Origin: CBDCVY01 sp965223245
GTDB taxonomy: Bacteria; Nitrospinota; Nitrospinia; Nitrospinales; Nitrospinaceae
DNA length: 64,000 bases
Direction of reading: 5' to 3'
Assembly: GCA_965223245.1 (NCBI GenBank)
Contig: CBDCVY010000013.1
Coordinates: 992,001 to 1,056,000, forward strand
The notes under the pieces are model-generated. The model was not told the origin of the DNA, made no database searches, and worked only from the letters and a program-made list of their open reading frames with translations. The translations under genes were made by a program, and so were the position numbers. Shown here in pieces: positions 35,823-44,565 of the stretch; positions within the stretch are counted from its first letter, which is position 1, and each line of letters opens with the position of its first letter.

Positions 35823-37178
35823 ATGCTTCCTGAGCAGCAAGATATCTTATGGACATTTGTTACCATAATGTTCACGCTATTCTCTGTTTATGCTTTTGTA
35901 AATGTTATCAAACATTGTCGAGAGCATGAAGGTGTGAATACAACATTATGGGGTGGTGTTTTTGGTGGGTTTATTATTCTCAACTTATTGCTCACTAACC
36001 ACATGTTTGACCTCACACAGCAAGAGCAGTTAGGTTTTATTTCTTGGCAGGTTTTAACCGTGCTAATAATGTTGCTTGTTTGGGGAATATTCTTTAAAAG
36101 TGAAAATATTGAAAACCAGTCGCCTCCTTTGTTAAGGGCGGCTTTTTTCTATTCAACTATTTCTGTTCTTCTAGCGGGTTATACCAACTGGTTGCCGCAG
36201 CAGCGTAGTGATCCTCCACCAAAAGGTGGTATTAAGCTTGAAGGTGAGATTACTATGGACCAATATGTTGAAATGGGCCGAATCATTGTATTTGGTGCCA
36301 AGCAGGTAGCAGGTCAGAAGGCAATCGGTAAAGGTCAATGTCCCTTGTGTCATACGTTTGATCCTGGTGACAATATTGGTCGGTGCCCTAACTTGTTTGG
36401 GGTTGAGGAACGAAGTCATACGCGTGTTAAAGAAGATCGTTACATCAATGAACCCATTAAAATTGGAGAAAAAGACCAGGCTTCGGGAATTGTCAAAGGT
36501 AAACCGATGGAAGTTCCAGCAGAGTACCGACGTCAAGGCAGTGATGAGTTGAATGGCGAGGATTATATCCGTGAGTCATTAATGTGTCCTTCTTGTTACG
36601 TTGTTAAAGGTTATGGGAAAGCGGGCGATACCGTTAGCCCGATGCCTGTAATCAGTAAGCCTCCAATTAGTTTAAGTCCTATGGAATTAAATGCGGTTAT
36701 TGGTTGGTTGCAATCTAAGGATACTCCAGGTGACTTTGCTAAAGTAACAGTTCCTCTGCCTTCTGGCGATGATAGTGCTCCAACAGAAGAAGCAGCTTCT
36801 GATGACGGCGGAGAGGCTCCAGTTTTTGTGACTGGTAATGAGCCTATAGAGGAAATGATTAATACTTTGGGATGTCCTCTTTGTCACACGATACCGGGTA
36901 TTCCTGGGGCTGTGGGCGAATTAGGTCCAAAGTTACATGAAAAAACAAATGCTCCTTTGCGGTTGAAAGACCCGAATTATAAGGGTAAAGCGAAGACCGC
37001 TCGTGAATATACAAAAGAGTCAATTTTAAATCCTAATGCATATATTGTTATAGATGATAGTGGTGAGCCGTTTCCTGAGGGTGTTATGCCTCAAGATTTT
37101 GCTGCCAAGTTGTCTGTGAATGCTTTAGATAAATTAGTTGACTTTATAAGTAATACTACAGCGCCTGAAGAAGGTTAA
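35823..37178 (+). CDS. Membrane-anchored protein with two tandem monoheme cytochrome c domains
   Basis: A 451-residue protein. Four N-terminal membrane helices (about 8-30, 42-62, 73-90, 103-121) are followed by a periplasmic part with two homologous cytochrome c domains. Heme sites are CPLCH at 173-177 and CPLCH at 351-355, with likely distal Met274 and Met422. The domains are joined by an acidic, Ala/Asp-rich linker (about 313-335). In domain one the loop that reads NPNAY in domain two is replaced by CPSCY (255-259), and Cys188 is a further extra cysteine. GAGGAG lies upstream of the ATG, 46 nt after the bd-like gene. Probably an electron-entry subunit of the oxidase. Confidence 0.85.
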   Translation: MLPEQQDILWTFVTIMFTLFSVYAFVNVIKHCREHEGVNTTLWGGVFGGFIILNLLLTNHMFDLTQQEQLGFISWQVLTVLIMLLVWGIFFKSENIENQSPPLLRAAFFYSTISVLLAGYTNWLPQQRSDPPPKGGIKLEGEITMDQYVEMGRIIVFGAKQVAGQKAIGKGQCPLCHTFDPGDNIGRCPNLFGVEERSHTRVKEDRYINEPIKIGEKDQASGIVKGKPMEVPAEYRRQGSDELNGEDYIRESLMCPSCYVVKGYGKAGDTVSPMPVISKPPISLSPMELNAVIGWLQSKDTPGDFAKVTVPLPSGDDSAPTEEAASDDGGEAPVFVTGNEPIEEMINTLGCPLCHTIPGIPGAVGELGPKLHEKTNAPLRLKDPNYKGKAKTAREYTKESILNPNAYIVIDDSGEPFPEGVMPQDFAAKLSVNALDKLVDFISNTTAPEEG

Positions 37179-37193
37179 TCCTGGAGGGTAAAG

Positions 37194-38174
37194 ATGAACA
37201 AAGTAATTGTTGGTTTAATTATGTACGCGGTGGGTTGGGCGGCCTTCCATTTTGGGTTGTTCAAAATGTTTACCCCCAAAGAATTTTCTTGGGTGTTTAA
37301 CCGCTATGTGTATTTTTTGTTATTAGTTCTATATTTTATTTGTTTTAACCTCATTTTAAGGCTAAAGCCCCCTATGGCGCTGAATGCTTTAATAGTTTGG
37401 TTAACGGGTTTATACTTCTATAAATTCATATTGTATCCACCCATTCCTTGGACTCTCCTGATCACCTATATGATGCTTTGGAGTATCGGAACTTTTCTTT
37501 ATATTTCTCAAGATCCGGTTACTTTTAAAGAGTTCAGGCGACCCATCGTAAGAACCATTATTGGGGATTTTAAAATTACAAGAATTATAGTTTTTGCATT
37601 GCTTCCTCTTTTGGTGGGTTTTGCAACCTATAAGTCTTTAGAGCCCAACTTTCCGGAGCCGGTTGAGTTGCGTACGGTTCACCCTGCTCCTCCTGCTACA
37701 ACCCGAGTTCATGGGAAAACTTATCAATTGGAAGGAACTCAAAACCCATTCCGTGTTGATGAGCAAGATAACTATAAAGATAGTTTCCCATTTCTGGATG
37801 CTGATAAAGCAAAGTATGTTAAATACATCACAGAAGGTGGAACGATCTTTTTTCAAAATTGTCATTATTGTCATGGCGATCAATTAAATGGTTTGGGAAT
37901 GTTTTCTCACGTTTTCAATCCAACTCCGGCAAACTTTATTGATCCGGGAACCATTGCCATGTTGCGTGAATCTTTCCTCTTTTGGCGAGTTTCAAAAGGT
38001 GGTCCAGGGTTGCCTAATGAATCGACACCTTGGTCCTCAGCAATGCCACCTTGGGAAGAACATTTGAAGACAGAAGAAATTTGGAAAGTCATTTTATTTG
38101 AATACTGGTATACAGGATGGCATCCAAGAACATTCGACGAAGAGTCTTCCTTTGGCGAAGGTGAAAAAGAATAA
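37194..38174 (+). CDS. Five-helix membrane protein with C-terminal cytochrome c domain
   Basis: A 326-residue protein with five hydrophobic helices (about 3-22, 37-56, 61-80, 84-104, 131-148). A periplasmic class I cytochrome c domain follows, with heme site CHYCH at 223-227 and likely distal Met in SSAMPPWEEH. There is no cleavable signal; the first helix acts as anchor. GGAGGG precedes the ATG, 15 nt after the previous stop. The membrane half has no family I recognise. Co-transcription with the bd-like subunit suggests a structural subunit of one respiratory complex. Confidence 0.85.
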   Translation: MNKVIVGLIMYAVGWAAFHFGLFKMFTPKEFSWVFNRYVYFLLLVLYFICFNLILRLKPPMALNALIVWLTGLYFYKFILYPPIPWTLLITYMMLWSIGTFLYISQDPVTFKEFRRPIVRTIIGDFKITRIIVFALLPLLVGFATYKSLEPNFPEPVELRTVHPAPPATTRVHGKTYQLEGTQNPFRVDEQDNYKDSFPFLDADKAKYVKYITEGGTIFFQNCHYCHGDQLNGLGMFSHVFNPTPANFIDPGTIAMLRESFLFWRVSKGGPGLPNESTPWSSAMPPWEEHLKTEEIWKVILFEYWYTGWHPRTFDEESSFGEGEKE

Positions 38175-38226
38175 ATAAATTTTAATTCAAAAATTTTAAT
38201 ATATTCGAAAAGTCTAAGAGGAAATT

Positions 38227-39936
38227 ATGTTAAAAAATAAAATATCATTAAAAGGATGGTTGGTTGGGTTTATTGCCCTTCTAGTTTTAGCTGTCCCCAT
38301 TACCTCAATGGCACAGCAACAGCCCGATCCTGTCCAACAAGATCGCTTAGAATTGGGTAAGAAGGTTTACTATAAGCGTTGCGTTTGGTGCCATGGTGTA
38401 GAGGGTGGCGGTGATGGTCCTTCTGCGGATCGTTTGTTTACTCGACCGCGGAATTTTATTCAAGGCACGTTTAAAATTCGCTGGACAGATTCTGGTGAGC
38501 TTCCTTTGGATCGGAATTTAGAGGATACAGTTAAGAATGGGCTGCCTGGGTCAGCAATGCCTGCCTGGGGAGAATTCTTAAGTCCTGATGAAATTAAGTC
38601 TGTTGTTCAATTTGTAAAAACTTTAGTGCAGGATCGAGATTTCTCTGATGAAGACGAAGAAGTCAATAAGCAGGATTTCGGTACAAATCCTTGGAATACA
38701 GCAGAACCTTATCATTTAGGTGTGCCTCAAGAGGCCATTGACCAAGGAAAAGAAGTTTTTATTAAAAATAAATGTTGGGAATGTCATGGTGGTGAAGGCC
38801 GTGGTGATGGTAATCCAACAATGAAAGACGATTGGGGATTCCAAATTTTTGCTGCCGATTGGCAACAATGTTGGAACTTTCGTGGATCCAGAAGAAAACA
38901 TTATGATCCATTTAATGTAGTTAGGACAATTACTACAGGGTTAAATGGAACTCCAATGCCTAACTTTAAGGATCAGATTACTATTGAAGATCGTTGGAAA
39001 TTGGCGGCATTTGTAAACTCTCTTTGTCCAAGGAAAAAAATTGATCGTTTAACAAATAAACCCATCAATGATTCTTTGATTGCTTCTAAGTTTACTGAGG
39101 GACCGGTTTCAACCGATTTTAATGATCCCATGTGGCAAGCTCCTGAGCATGATCCCAATATCGTTGCTCGCTCCGGAGATTATACCGGCGATCAAAAGTG
39201 GCATTATGTTGCTTTAGCGGGTCAGATCACTAGAGGTGAAAGAAACTTTAAACCCAAGGTCGATAATTTGTGGGTTATGTCTCGCTGGAGTCAAGAGGAG
39301 CAAGCGGTTTATTATTTAGTGGAATATCACAACCGTTTCTTATCTCAAGACTCAGCTTATCCAGATGGTGTAGCGATTCAGTGGCCAGGCCAGTTGGAAG
39401 ATCTTTTTGGAGCTGAAAAGCCCTATTTCATTTATGGTGATTCCAAAAAGCCTGTAGATATTTGGAAAGCTAATTTTATTGCGAAAAATTATAATCCTAC
39501 CAACCCACCAAATCCTGATGGTTATGATTTAGATATCGGGGTTAAAGAGTTAGTGGGTAAAGGATTTGATGATGTTAAAGAAAAAGAAACCCCTGGTGGA
39601 GTTACGGTTGTTAATTCCAAATTCCACCAAGGCCGTGTGAAGGTAATGTTTAAGCGAACATTGACTACAGATAACCCAAATAAAACTGATGTTCAATTAC
39701 CTACTGAAAAATATGTTCCTGTTTCCTTTATGGAATGGTCCGGCTGGGATAAGGAACATGATGAGCACATGGCTATTTCAACCTGGGTTTACACCCTTCT
39801 TGAGCCACCAGTTCCATTAGGTAAAATGTATATGATGGCTGCAATTATGGGAACAGCTTTCTTTGGTTTTCAAATGTGGTTGGTTTGGATGACCAAAAGA
39901 ACCCGTAAGATGTATGATGAAGGGAAAGCTAAATAA
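38227..39936 (+). CDS. Diheme cytochrome c fused to ethylbenzene-dehydrogenase-gamma-like domain, C-terminal anchor
   Basis: A 569-residue exported protein. After a signal peptide (to about residue 29) there are two class I cytochrome c domains, CVWCH at 52-56 with Met111, and CWECH at 183-187 with a later Met in TPMPNF. Residues from about 300 to 510 look like the heme b-binding domain of ethylbenzene dehydrogenase gamma and related subunits (WHYVALAGQITRGERN, YPDGVAIQWPGQ, MEWSGWDKEHDEH). A single C-terminal helix (MYMMAAIMGTAFFGFQMWLV) anchors it. AGAGGA lies upstream of the ATG. Such domains serve as electron-transfer subunits of molybdenum enzymes; here it would feed or wire the bd-like oxidase. 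Confidence 0.82.
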   Translation: MLKNKISLKGWLVGFIALLVLAVPITSMAQQQPDPVQQDRLELGKKVYYKRCVWCHGVEGGGDGPSADRLFTRPRNFIQGTFKIRWTDSGELPLDRNLEDTVKNGLPGSAMPAWGEFLSPDEIKSVVQFVKTLVQDRDFSDEDEEVNKQDFGTNPWNTAEPYHLGVPQEAIDQGKEVFIKNKCWECHGGEGRGDGNPTMKDDWGFQIFAADWQQCWNFRGSRRKHYDPFNVVRTITTGLNGTPMPNFKDQITIEDRWKLAAFVNSLCPRKKIDRLTNKPINDSLIASKFTEGPVSTDFNDPMWQAPEHDPNIVARSGDYTGDQKWHYVALAGQITRGERNFKPKVDNLWVMSRWSQEEQAVYYLVEYHNRFLSQDSAYPDGVAIQWPGQLEDLFGAEKPYFIYGDSKKPVDIWKANFIAKNYNPTNPPNPDGYDLDIGVKELVGKGFDDVKEKETPGGVTVVNSKFHQGRVKVMFKRTLTTDNPNKTDVQLPTEKYVPVSFMEWSGWDKEHDEHMAISTWVYTLLEPPVPLGKMYMMAAIMGTAFFGFQMWLVWMTKRTRKMYDEGKAK

Positions 39937-39968
39937 TTAAGTGATATAAGAAACTCACTTAAAATTAT

Positions 39969-40000
39969 AAAGGCCCACCAATTTGGTGGGCCTTTTTTTT
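39969..40000 (+). terminator. Strong intrinsic terminator of the oxidase operon
   Basis: A perfect stem AAGGCCCACCA/TGGTGGGCCTT with a 3-nt loop, followed by a long T run, 33 nt after the last cytochrome gene. Confidence 0.95.
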
Positions 40001-40053
40001 ATGAATATAATTAAGATAAAAAGAGTAAGTAGAATAGGGGAGGTTGATTTTAA

Positions 40054-40305
40054 CTAGTGGCTTACTTGTTCCAAGTCCATGTTCCCTTCAATTATTTCAC
40101 GAAGAGCGAGTTCATAGAATGATTTGGGTGACTCGTATTCGCCCTCTCCAACTTCTATGATAGGCTGTGCACCTTTTTCTAATTGGTGGATCCTCTGAGA
40201 AACTAATATACAAAGTAGATATCTACTTTGAACCACATCTAAGGCAAGTTTCTCATATTCCAGAATTTCCTGCATTGCATCACCAACTACAAACATTGTT
40301 TCCAT
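40054..40305 (-). CDS. rpoZ: RNA polymerase omega subunit-like protein
   Basis: An 83-residue protein of the right size for the omega subunit, which assists assembly of the beta' subunit. The segment SRYLLCILVSQRIHQLEKGAQP corresponds to the omega region usually reading RF-LV---ARRARQL--G. FYELALREIIEGNMD matches the conserved VALREIAEG motif. The first conserved Arg context is weak, so omega identity is likely rather than certain. AAAAGGA precedes the ATG. It lies downstream of the threonine aldolase gene on the same strand. Confidence 0.75.
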   Translation of the reverse strand: METMFVVGDAMQEILEYEKLALDVVQSRYLLCILVSQRIHQLEKGAQPIIEVGEGEYESPKSFYELALREIIEGNMDLEQVSH

Positions 40306-40372
40306 GACAATCCTTTTTCGGGAAGTTAAATATTTATTCTATGATAATTATAAAATGATAATGCTTATAAAC

Positions 40373-41416
40373 CTAAGAGTTTTTTGAAAAAAACTCTTCA
40401 GAGACTGAAATTATATGGTCAACATGCTGTCTTTTTATATGTCTATTAAATACTGCACGAATGAGTCCATTTTCCATTAGAAGCATCTTGATTCCTTTGC
40501 CTTCTAAAAACTTTAAATAATCTTCTGAAGATCCTTTGGTTGAATGAGTTTCAAAAAAAATAATGTTCGTTTTAATGGCATCAATATCCAGTTTTATCCC
40601 TGGTATTTTACTTAACCCTGAAGCAAAAGCTTTTGCATTTTTATGGTCTTCTTCAATTTGTAGTTCCGGGTTTTGCAGAGCTAAAATACCGGCGGCTGCT
40701 AAATGGCCTGCCTGCCGCATACCTCCTCCTACCATTTTTCTCCATTTACGAGCTTTTTCAATCCATTCTTGGGTCCCGCATATTAAAGAACCCACAGGTG
40801 CTGAAAGGCCTTTAGACAAACAAAACATAACAGAATCAACGCTACGAACTAATTCCATGACATCTACTGATAAAGCCACAGCAGAGTTAAATATTCTTGC
40901 CCCATCTAAATGAATTTTTAATCCACGGTCTTCAGCCAATGCTTTGACTTGGTCAAAATAAGAGGCTGGAATGGGGGAGCCGCAACAATAATTATGTGAA
41001 TTTTCTAAACAAATTAATCTTGTTGGAGGAAAATGGAGATCATGCTGGCGGATAGTTTGTTTAATTACTTCCAATGGGATTGTTCCGTCCGAAGCATTAG
41101 GAACAGGGTGTGGATGGATACCGCCTAAAGCGGCCACCCCCCCAACCTCGTTGACAAAAATATGACTCTTTTCCCCTAATATTATTTCGTCACCACGTTG
41201 GCAATGAGTGAGTAAACTCACCAGGTTTCCCATGGTACCGCTGGGAACAAATAAGGCAGCTTCTTTTCCCATAGTGGTGGCAGCGAGATTTTGTAATTCA
41301 TGAATGGTTGGGTCTTCATCAAAGACATCATCCCCAACTACCGCATTGGCCATAGCTTGGCGCATTTCATTTGTAGGAAGAGTGAACGTGTCACTTCTTA
41401 AATCGATAATTTCCAT
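40373..41416 (-). CDS. ltaE: Low-specificity L-threonine aldolase
   Basis: A 347-residue PLP enzyme that cleaves threonine or allo-threonine to glycine and acetaldehyde. It starts with the family hallmark IDLRSDTFTLPTNEMRQAM and has GDDVFDEDPTIHEL, FVPSGTMGNLVSLLTH and NSHNYCCG. It also has IHLDGARIFNSAVAL and the PLP-lysine context CLSKGLSAPVGS. The glycine it makes could feed the GcvPB pathway. A weak Shine-Dalgarno precedes the ATG. Length is normal. Confidence 0.95.
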   Translation of the reverse strand: MEIIDLRSDTFTLPTNEMRQAMANAVVGDDVFDEDPTIHELQNLAATTMGKEAALFVPSGTMGNLVSLLTHCQRGDEIILGEKSHIFVNEVGGVAALGGIHPHPVPNASDGTIPLEVIKQTIRQHDLHFPPTRLICLENSHNYCCGSPIPASYFDQVKALAEDRGLKIHLDGARIFNSAVALSVDVMELVRSVDSVMFCLSKGLSAPVGSLICGTQEWIEKARKWRKMVGGGMRQAGHLAAAGILALQNPELQIEEDHKNAKAFASGLSKIPGIKLDIDAIKTNIIFFETHSTKGSSEDYLKFLEGKGIKMLLMENGLIRAVFNRHIKRQHVDHIISVSEEFFSKNS

Positions 41417-41444
41417 AATTTTACTTTTGACTTTAGAATACTTT

Positions 41445-41777
41445 TTATTTAAGAGTGTTTTTTTCTATTCTGGATTTTTTTATTCGATAGTAAGCTAATG
41501 AAATGAAGAAAACTGGAATTACAAATCCCCCAATAATAATTTTCCCAATCCAATCTTCGGGAAACTCAAGGTCCTTTAGGATTTGAAACTCTTGCATGAC
41601 GCCATATGCCAAACAAACGGCAACGATTAGAACATAACCAATTCTCTTAGAGGTTTTGTTTCCAGGAAAGATTATAGAATATGCAATGAAATTCAATCCC
41701 AGAAAAACAATTCCATTCAAGAACATTAAATAAATAATATTATTTTGAGTTTGAGACAACAAGTGTAAGACTTTCAT
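41445..41777 (-). CDS. Small three-helix membrane protein, function unknown
   Basis: A 110-residue protein with three hydrophobic segments (IIYLMFLNGIVFLGLNFIAY, IGYVLIVAVCLAYGV, IIIGGFVIPVFFISLAYY) and a basic C-terminus. I do not recognise a family. It lies 28 nt upstream of the threonine aldolase gene on the same strand. An internal ATG at residue 18 could be the true start; neither has a clear Shine-Dalgarno. Confidence 0.55.
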   Translation of the reverse strand: MKVLHLLSQTQNNIIYLMFLNGIVFLGLNFIAYSIIFPGNKTSKRIGYVLIVAVCLAYGVMQEFQILKDLEFPEDWIGKIIIGGFVIPVFFISLAYYRIKKSRIEKNTLK

Positions 41778-41874
41778 AAATGGATTAATTATGACATTTT
41801 ATCCTAAAAGAAAAGATAATAAACCCTTGAAGTGGATTCGGTGGGGTGGAAAGGCCATAAGGATTACTGAAGAA

Positions 41875-41910
41875 ATAAAAAAGCCCTGAAAACTTAGTCT
41901 TCAGGGCTTT
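41875..41910 (-). terminator. Intrinsic terminator of the porin gene
   Basis: On the minus strand, AGCCCTGAA pairs with TTCAGGGCT around a 9-nt loop and is followed by TTTTTATTTC. It sits about 25 nt after the porin stop codon. Confidence 0.9.
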
Positions 41911-41934
41911 AAAGAAGGAGGTAGTGCAAATTCA

Positions 41935-43119
41935 CTAGAAGTGAATTAAGGTATTTAAAGCAAAAGTGTCTTGGCTGTCGGTTCCCATCCCCATATCATC
42001 CTCAAAGGAATTTTGGTTTGCCTCATCGTGTCGATATTCAAACCTAACAACCATATTTTCATGAATGCGAAACTCAGGGGTTAGCGTGATTTCCCAGAGT
42101 TTATTATTGATCATTCCGGAACCAATTCCATCTTGATCATTGAAGTGAGCTCCCCTTAAGTTTATCGAAAACCATTTGTTGACGTCATATCTTAGGATTC
42201 CGGCAAATCCCCACCAGTAGGAAGTACCACCCGTAGGGTCAGTACCTTCCTCATTTCCTAAATCTGCATTCAGTTGAAGTGAAAGCTCATTGGTTAGTCC
42301 AATGTCAACAACGACGTCAAAAATGTTACGCCATGCATTTGCTGCCACTTCATTACCGCCGACCCAGTTAAATAAAACACCGATATTATCAGTAGGGTGA
42401 TATCCCACTTGAACCCCAAGAGTTTTATCTGTGTTATTGTCGTTCACGCCAAATCCTTCCCAGTTATTGGCAAACATGAAAAGGAAACTCCATTGATCGT
42501 TCAGATCATAAGTAGTTCGAATACCGGTGTGGGTAAAAGGAATTCCCAGTCCAAAAACGAAAGTTCTTGAAAAGTTCATATTCCAACCGTCATAACCTTC
42601 GAACACTTCAGCTCCGACATGGGTAATAAATTTACCGACATCTACCTTGAGGCCGTTTCCTACAGGAACAACCCAGGTAACAAAACCCTGCTGTACATCA
42701 AAGTCATCGTTTCCGGGAGCATTGTTGGGATTGCCAGAAATCACAGGTCCAACGGCTGAACTTCCTGCTCGTTGAGCAACTTCAGGAAGACTGAAACCAA
42801 AAGTAAGATCGACTCGAAATCCAATGTCTCCTTTGTCCTGCGCATTTTTTAAGATGACCAATTCGCCATTATCGAATTTAAAACTATTGTCGTCTACGTC
42901 AAAAATTCTTAAACAGGCTTGGCCTCCAAAAGCCGGATTTCCACAGTTGGTTTGTGATAAAGGCCTATTGGCGTTGTAGGAATATGAAGAAGAAACGAAC
43001 CCGTGAATTTCAATATCATCTAAAACTTTAAACATATTCTTTCCAGCATAAGTGGGTGATGCTAGCCCACCCATAAAAAGAAATCCTATTAAATAAACTA
43101 TAAAGCGATTTACTTTCAT
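41935..43119 (-). CDS. Outer-membrane beta-barrel porin (BBP2/OmpL-like)
   Basis: A 394-residue outer-membrane protein. The signal peptide ends near TYA. The mature protein opens with IEIHGFVSSSYSYNAN and alternates short aromatic beta strands, ending in a terminal strand with C-terminal Phe (TFALNTLIHF), as required by the BAM machinery. The pattern VGKFITHVGAEVFEG fits the beta-barrel porin-2 family. The only cysteines, in NCGNPAFGGQAC, may form a surface-loop disulfide. GAGGAGG precedes the ATG. It lies 156 nt downstream of amt on the same strand and could admit ammonium or other small solutes. Confidence 0.85.
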   Translation of the reverse strand: MKVNRFIVYLIGFLFMGGLASPTYAGKNMFKVLDDIEIHGFVSSSYSYNANRPLSQTNCGNPAFGGQACLRIFDVDDNSFKFDNGELVILKNAQDKGDIGFRVDLTFGFSLPEVAQRAGSSAVGPVISGNPNNAPGNDDFDVQQGFVTWVVPVGNGLKVDVGKFITHVGAEVFEGYDGWNMNFSRTFVFGLGIPFTHTGIRTTYDLNDQWSFLFMFANNWEGFGVNDNNTDKTLGVQVGYHPTDNIGVLFNWVGGNEVAANAWRNIFDVVVDIGLTNELSLQLNADLGNEEGTDPTGGTSYWWGFAGILRYDVNKWFSINLRGAHFNDQDGIGSGMINNKLWEITLTPEFRIHENMVVRFEYRHDEANQNSFEDDMGMGTDSQDTFALNTLIHF

Positions 43120-43275
43120 TAATCCTCCTCTTGTTTTTTTGTAAAATAGGATGTTATTGAATAAATTATCTTAGTATCATTAAATCAAAGACTTATCTTC
43201 TGGTAAGAGTAAAGCTCTCCCAACTGCTAGTCAAATAAATTATTGAATTTATTGAGGTTACCTAGTAATTGGACT

Positions 43276-44565
43276 TTAGACTAAATTGTAGCCAGATTCC
43301 CCATGCTCTGAATTGTCCAAACCGATTTCCTCATTCTCTTCATCAACACGAAACCCGATTGTTTTTTCTATTATTATTACCAGGACATAAGTAACAGCGA
43401 ACGAATAAAGACCGGCTGCGGCGATACCGACCAATTGAATCCAAACTTGATTTAAGTTTCCGTCCAATAGGCCGGTGCCACCGACACTAACAAATAAACC
43501 GGTGGCCAAGGCCCCCCAGGCTCCTCCGATTCCATGGATTCCAAAGACGTCCAAAGAATCGTCCAAGCCAAATTTGAACTTAGCCAACACAGCGGAAAAG
43601 CAAATTACTCCGGCTGCAAATCCTATAACTATGGACCATAACGGAGTGACGAAGCCAGCGGCAGGTGTTATGGCAACTAAGCCAGCAACAATTCCAGAAG
43701 CAGCACCGAGAGCACTGGGTTTCCCAGATTTGATATTTTCAGCGATGACCCAGCCTAGCATTCCCGCCCCTGTCGCAACTTGAGTATTTGTGAATGCGAG
43801 CACAGCATTTTGATCGGCCGCCAAAGCGCTTCCTGCATTAAACCCAAACCATCCAAACCAGAGGAGGCCTGCTCCTAAAAGAACAAAAGGCAAATTGTGA
43901 GGAATCATCATAGGACCGGGATATCCTCGTCGCTTTTTTAAAATAATAGCTGCTGCAAGCCCTGCTGTTCCCGAAGAAATATGGACAACGGTTCCACCCG
44001 CGAAATCGAGTGCGCCTAAATCTCCCAACCATCCCCCTCCCCAAACCCAATGGCAAATAGGGTCATAAACAATGGTGGACCACACAAAAATAAATATGAC
44101 ATAAGCAGTGAAAGAAACTCTTTCAGCTATACCGCCACTTATAAGAGCAACCGTAATAATCGCAAACATCAGTTGGAACATGCAAAATAGGAGATCAGGT
44201 ATGGAACCATTCATTGTGTTCATGTCTATTCCTGATAAAAATACTTTATCTAAACCACCGATGAAGTGACCTATATCTGCACCAAATGCCAGGGAATAAC
44301 CTAATACGACCCACTGAATACTTATGACTCCTAACGGGATAAAGCTGTGCATTAATGTACTTAATACATTTTTTCTTCTTACCATTCCCCCATAAAAAAA
44401 ACCCAATCCCGGTAACATCAACATTACAAGTGCAGAGGAAACCAGTATCCAAGACGTATCGGCACCATTTAGAGAATTTTGGGCATCAGCCGCTTCAACA
44501 AAACTGGAAATTAAAATAATTACAATTAATAGTGAGAAAACCCTGAATAGTGTATTTGCTTTCAT
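43276..44565 (-). CDS. amt: Ammonium transporter
   Basis: A 429-residue Amt/MEP channel with a signal-like first helix and 11 core helices. Signature sequences: PGLGFFYGGMVRRKNVLSTL, the pore region WGGGWLGDLGALDFAGGTVVHISSG (twin-His first half), GWFGFNAGSAL, and DDSLDVFGIHGIGGAWGALATG (second His). It conducts ammonium for assimilation. GGGGA lies before the ATG. No glnK gene is adjacent, which is unusual for amt. A porin gene follows on the same strand. Confidence 0.96.
   Translation of the reverse strand: MKANTLFRVFSLLIVIILISSFVEAADAQNSLNGADTSWILVSSALVMLMLPGLGFFYGGMVRRKNVLSTLMHSFIPLGVISIQWVVLGYSLAFGADIGHFIGGLDKVFLSGIDMNTMNGSIPDLLFCMFQLMFAIITVALISGGIAERVSFTAYVIFIFVWSTIVYDPICHWVWGGGWLGDLGALDFAGGTVVHISSGTAGLAAAIILKKRRGYPGPMMIPHNLPFVLLGAGLLWFGWFGFNAGSALAADQNAVLAFTNTQVATGAGMLGWVIAENIKSGKPSALGAASGIVAGLVAITPAAGFVTPLWSIVIGFAAGVICFSAVLAKFKFGLDDSLDVFGIHGIGGAWGALATGLFVSVGGTGLLDGNLNQVWIQLVGIAAAGLYSFAVTYVLVIIIEKTIGFRVDEENEEIGLDNSEHGESGYNLV

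Noticed and set aside
36585..36599. CPSCY as a third heme c site in the 451-residue cytochrome
   Set aside because: The axial His is replaced by Tyr, and the segment aligns with the NPNAY loop of the second domain, not with a heme-binding helix.
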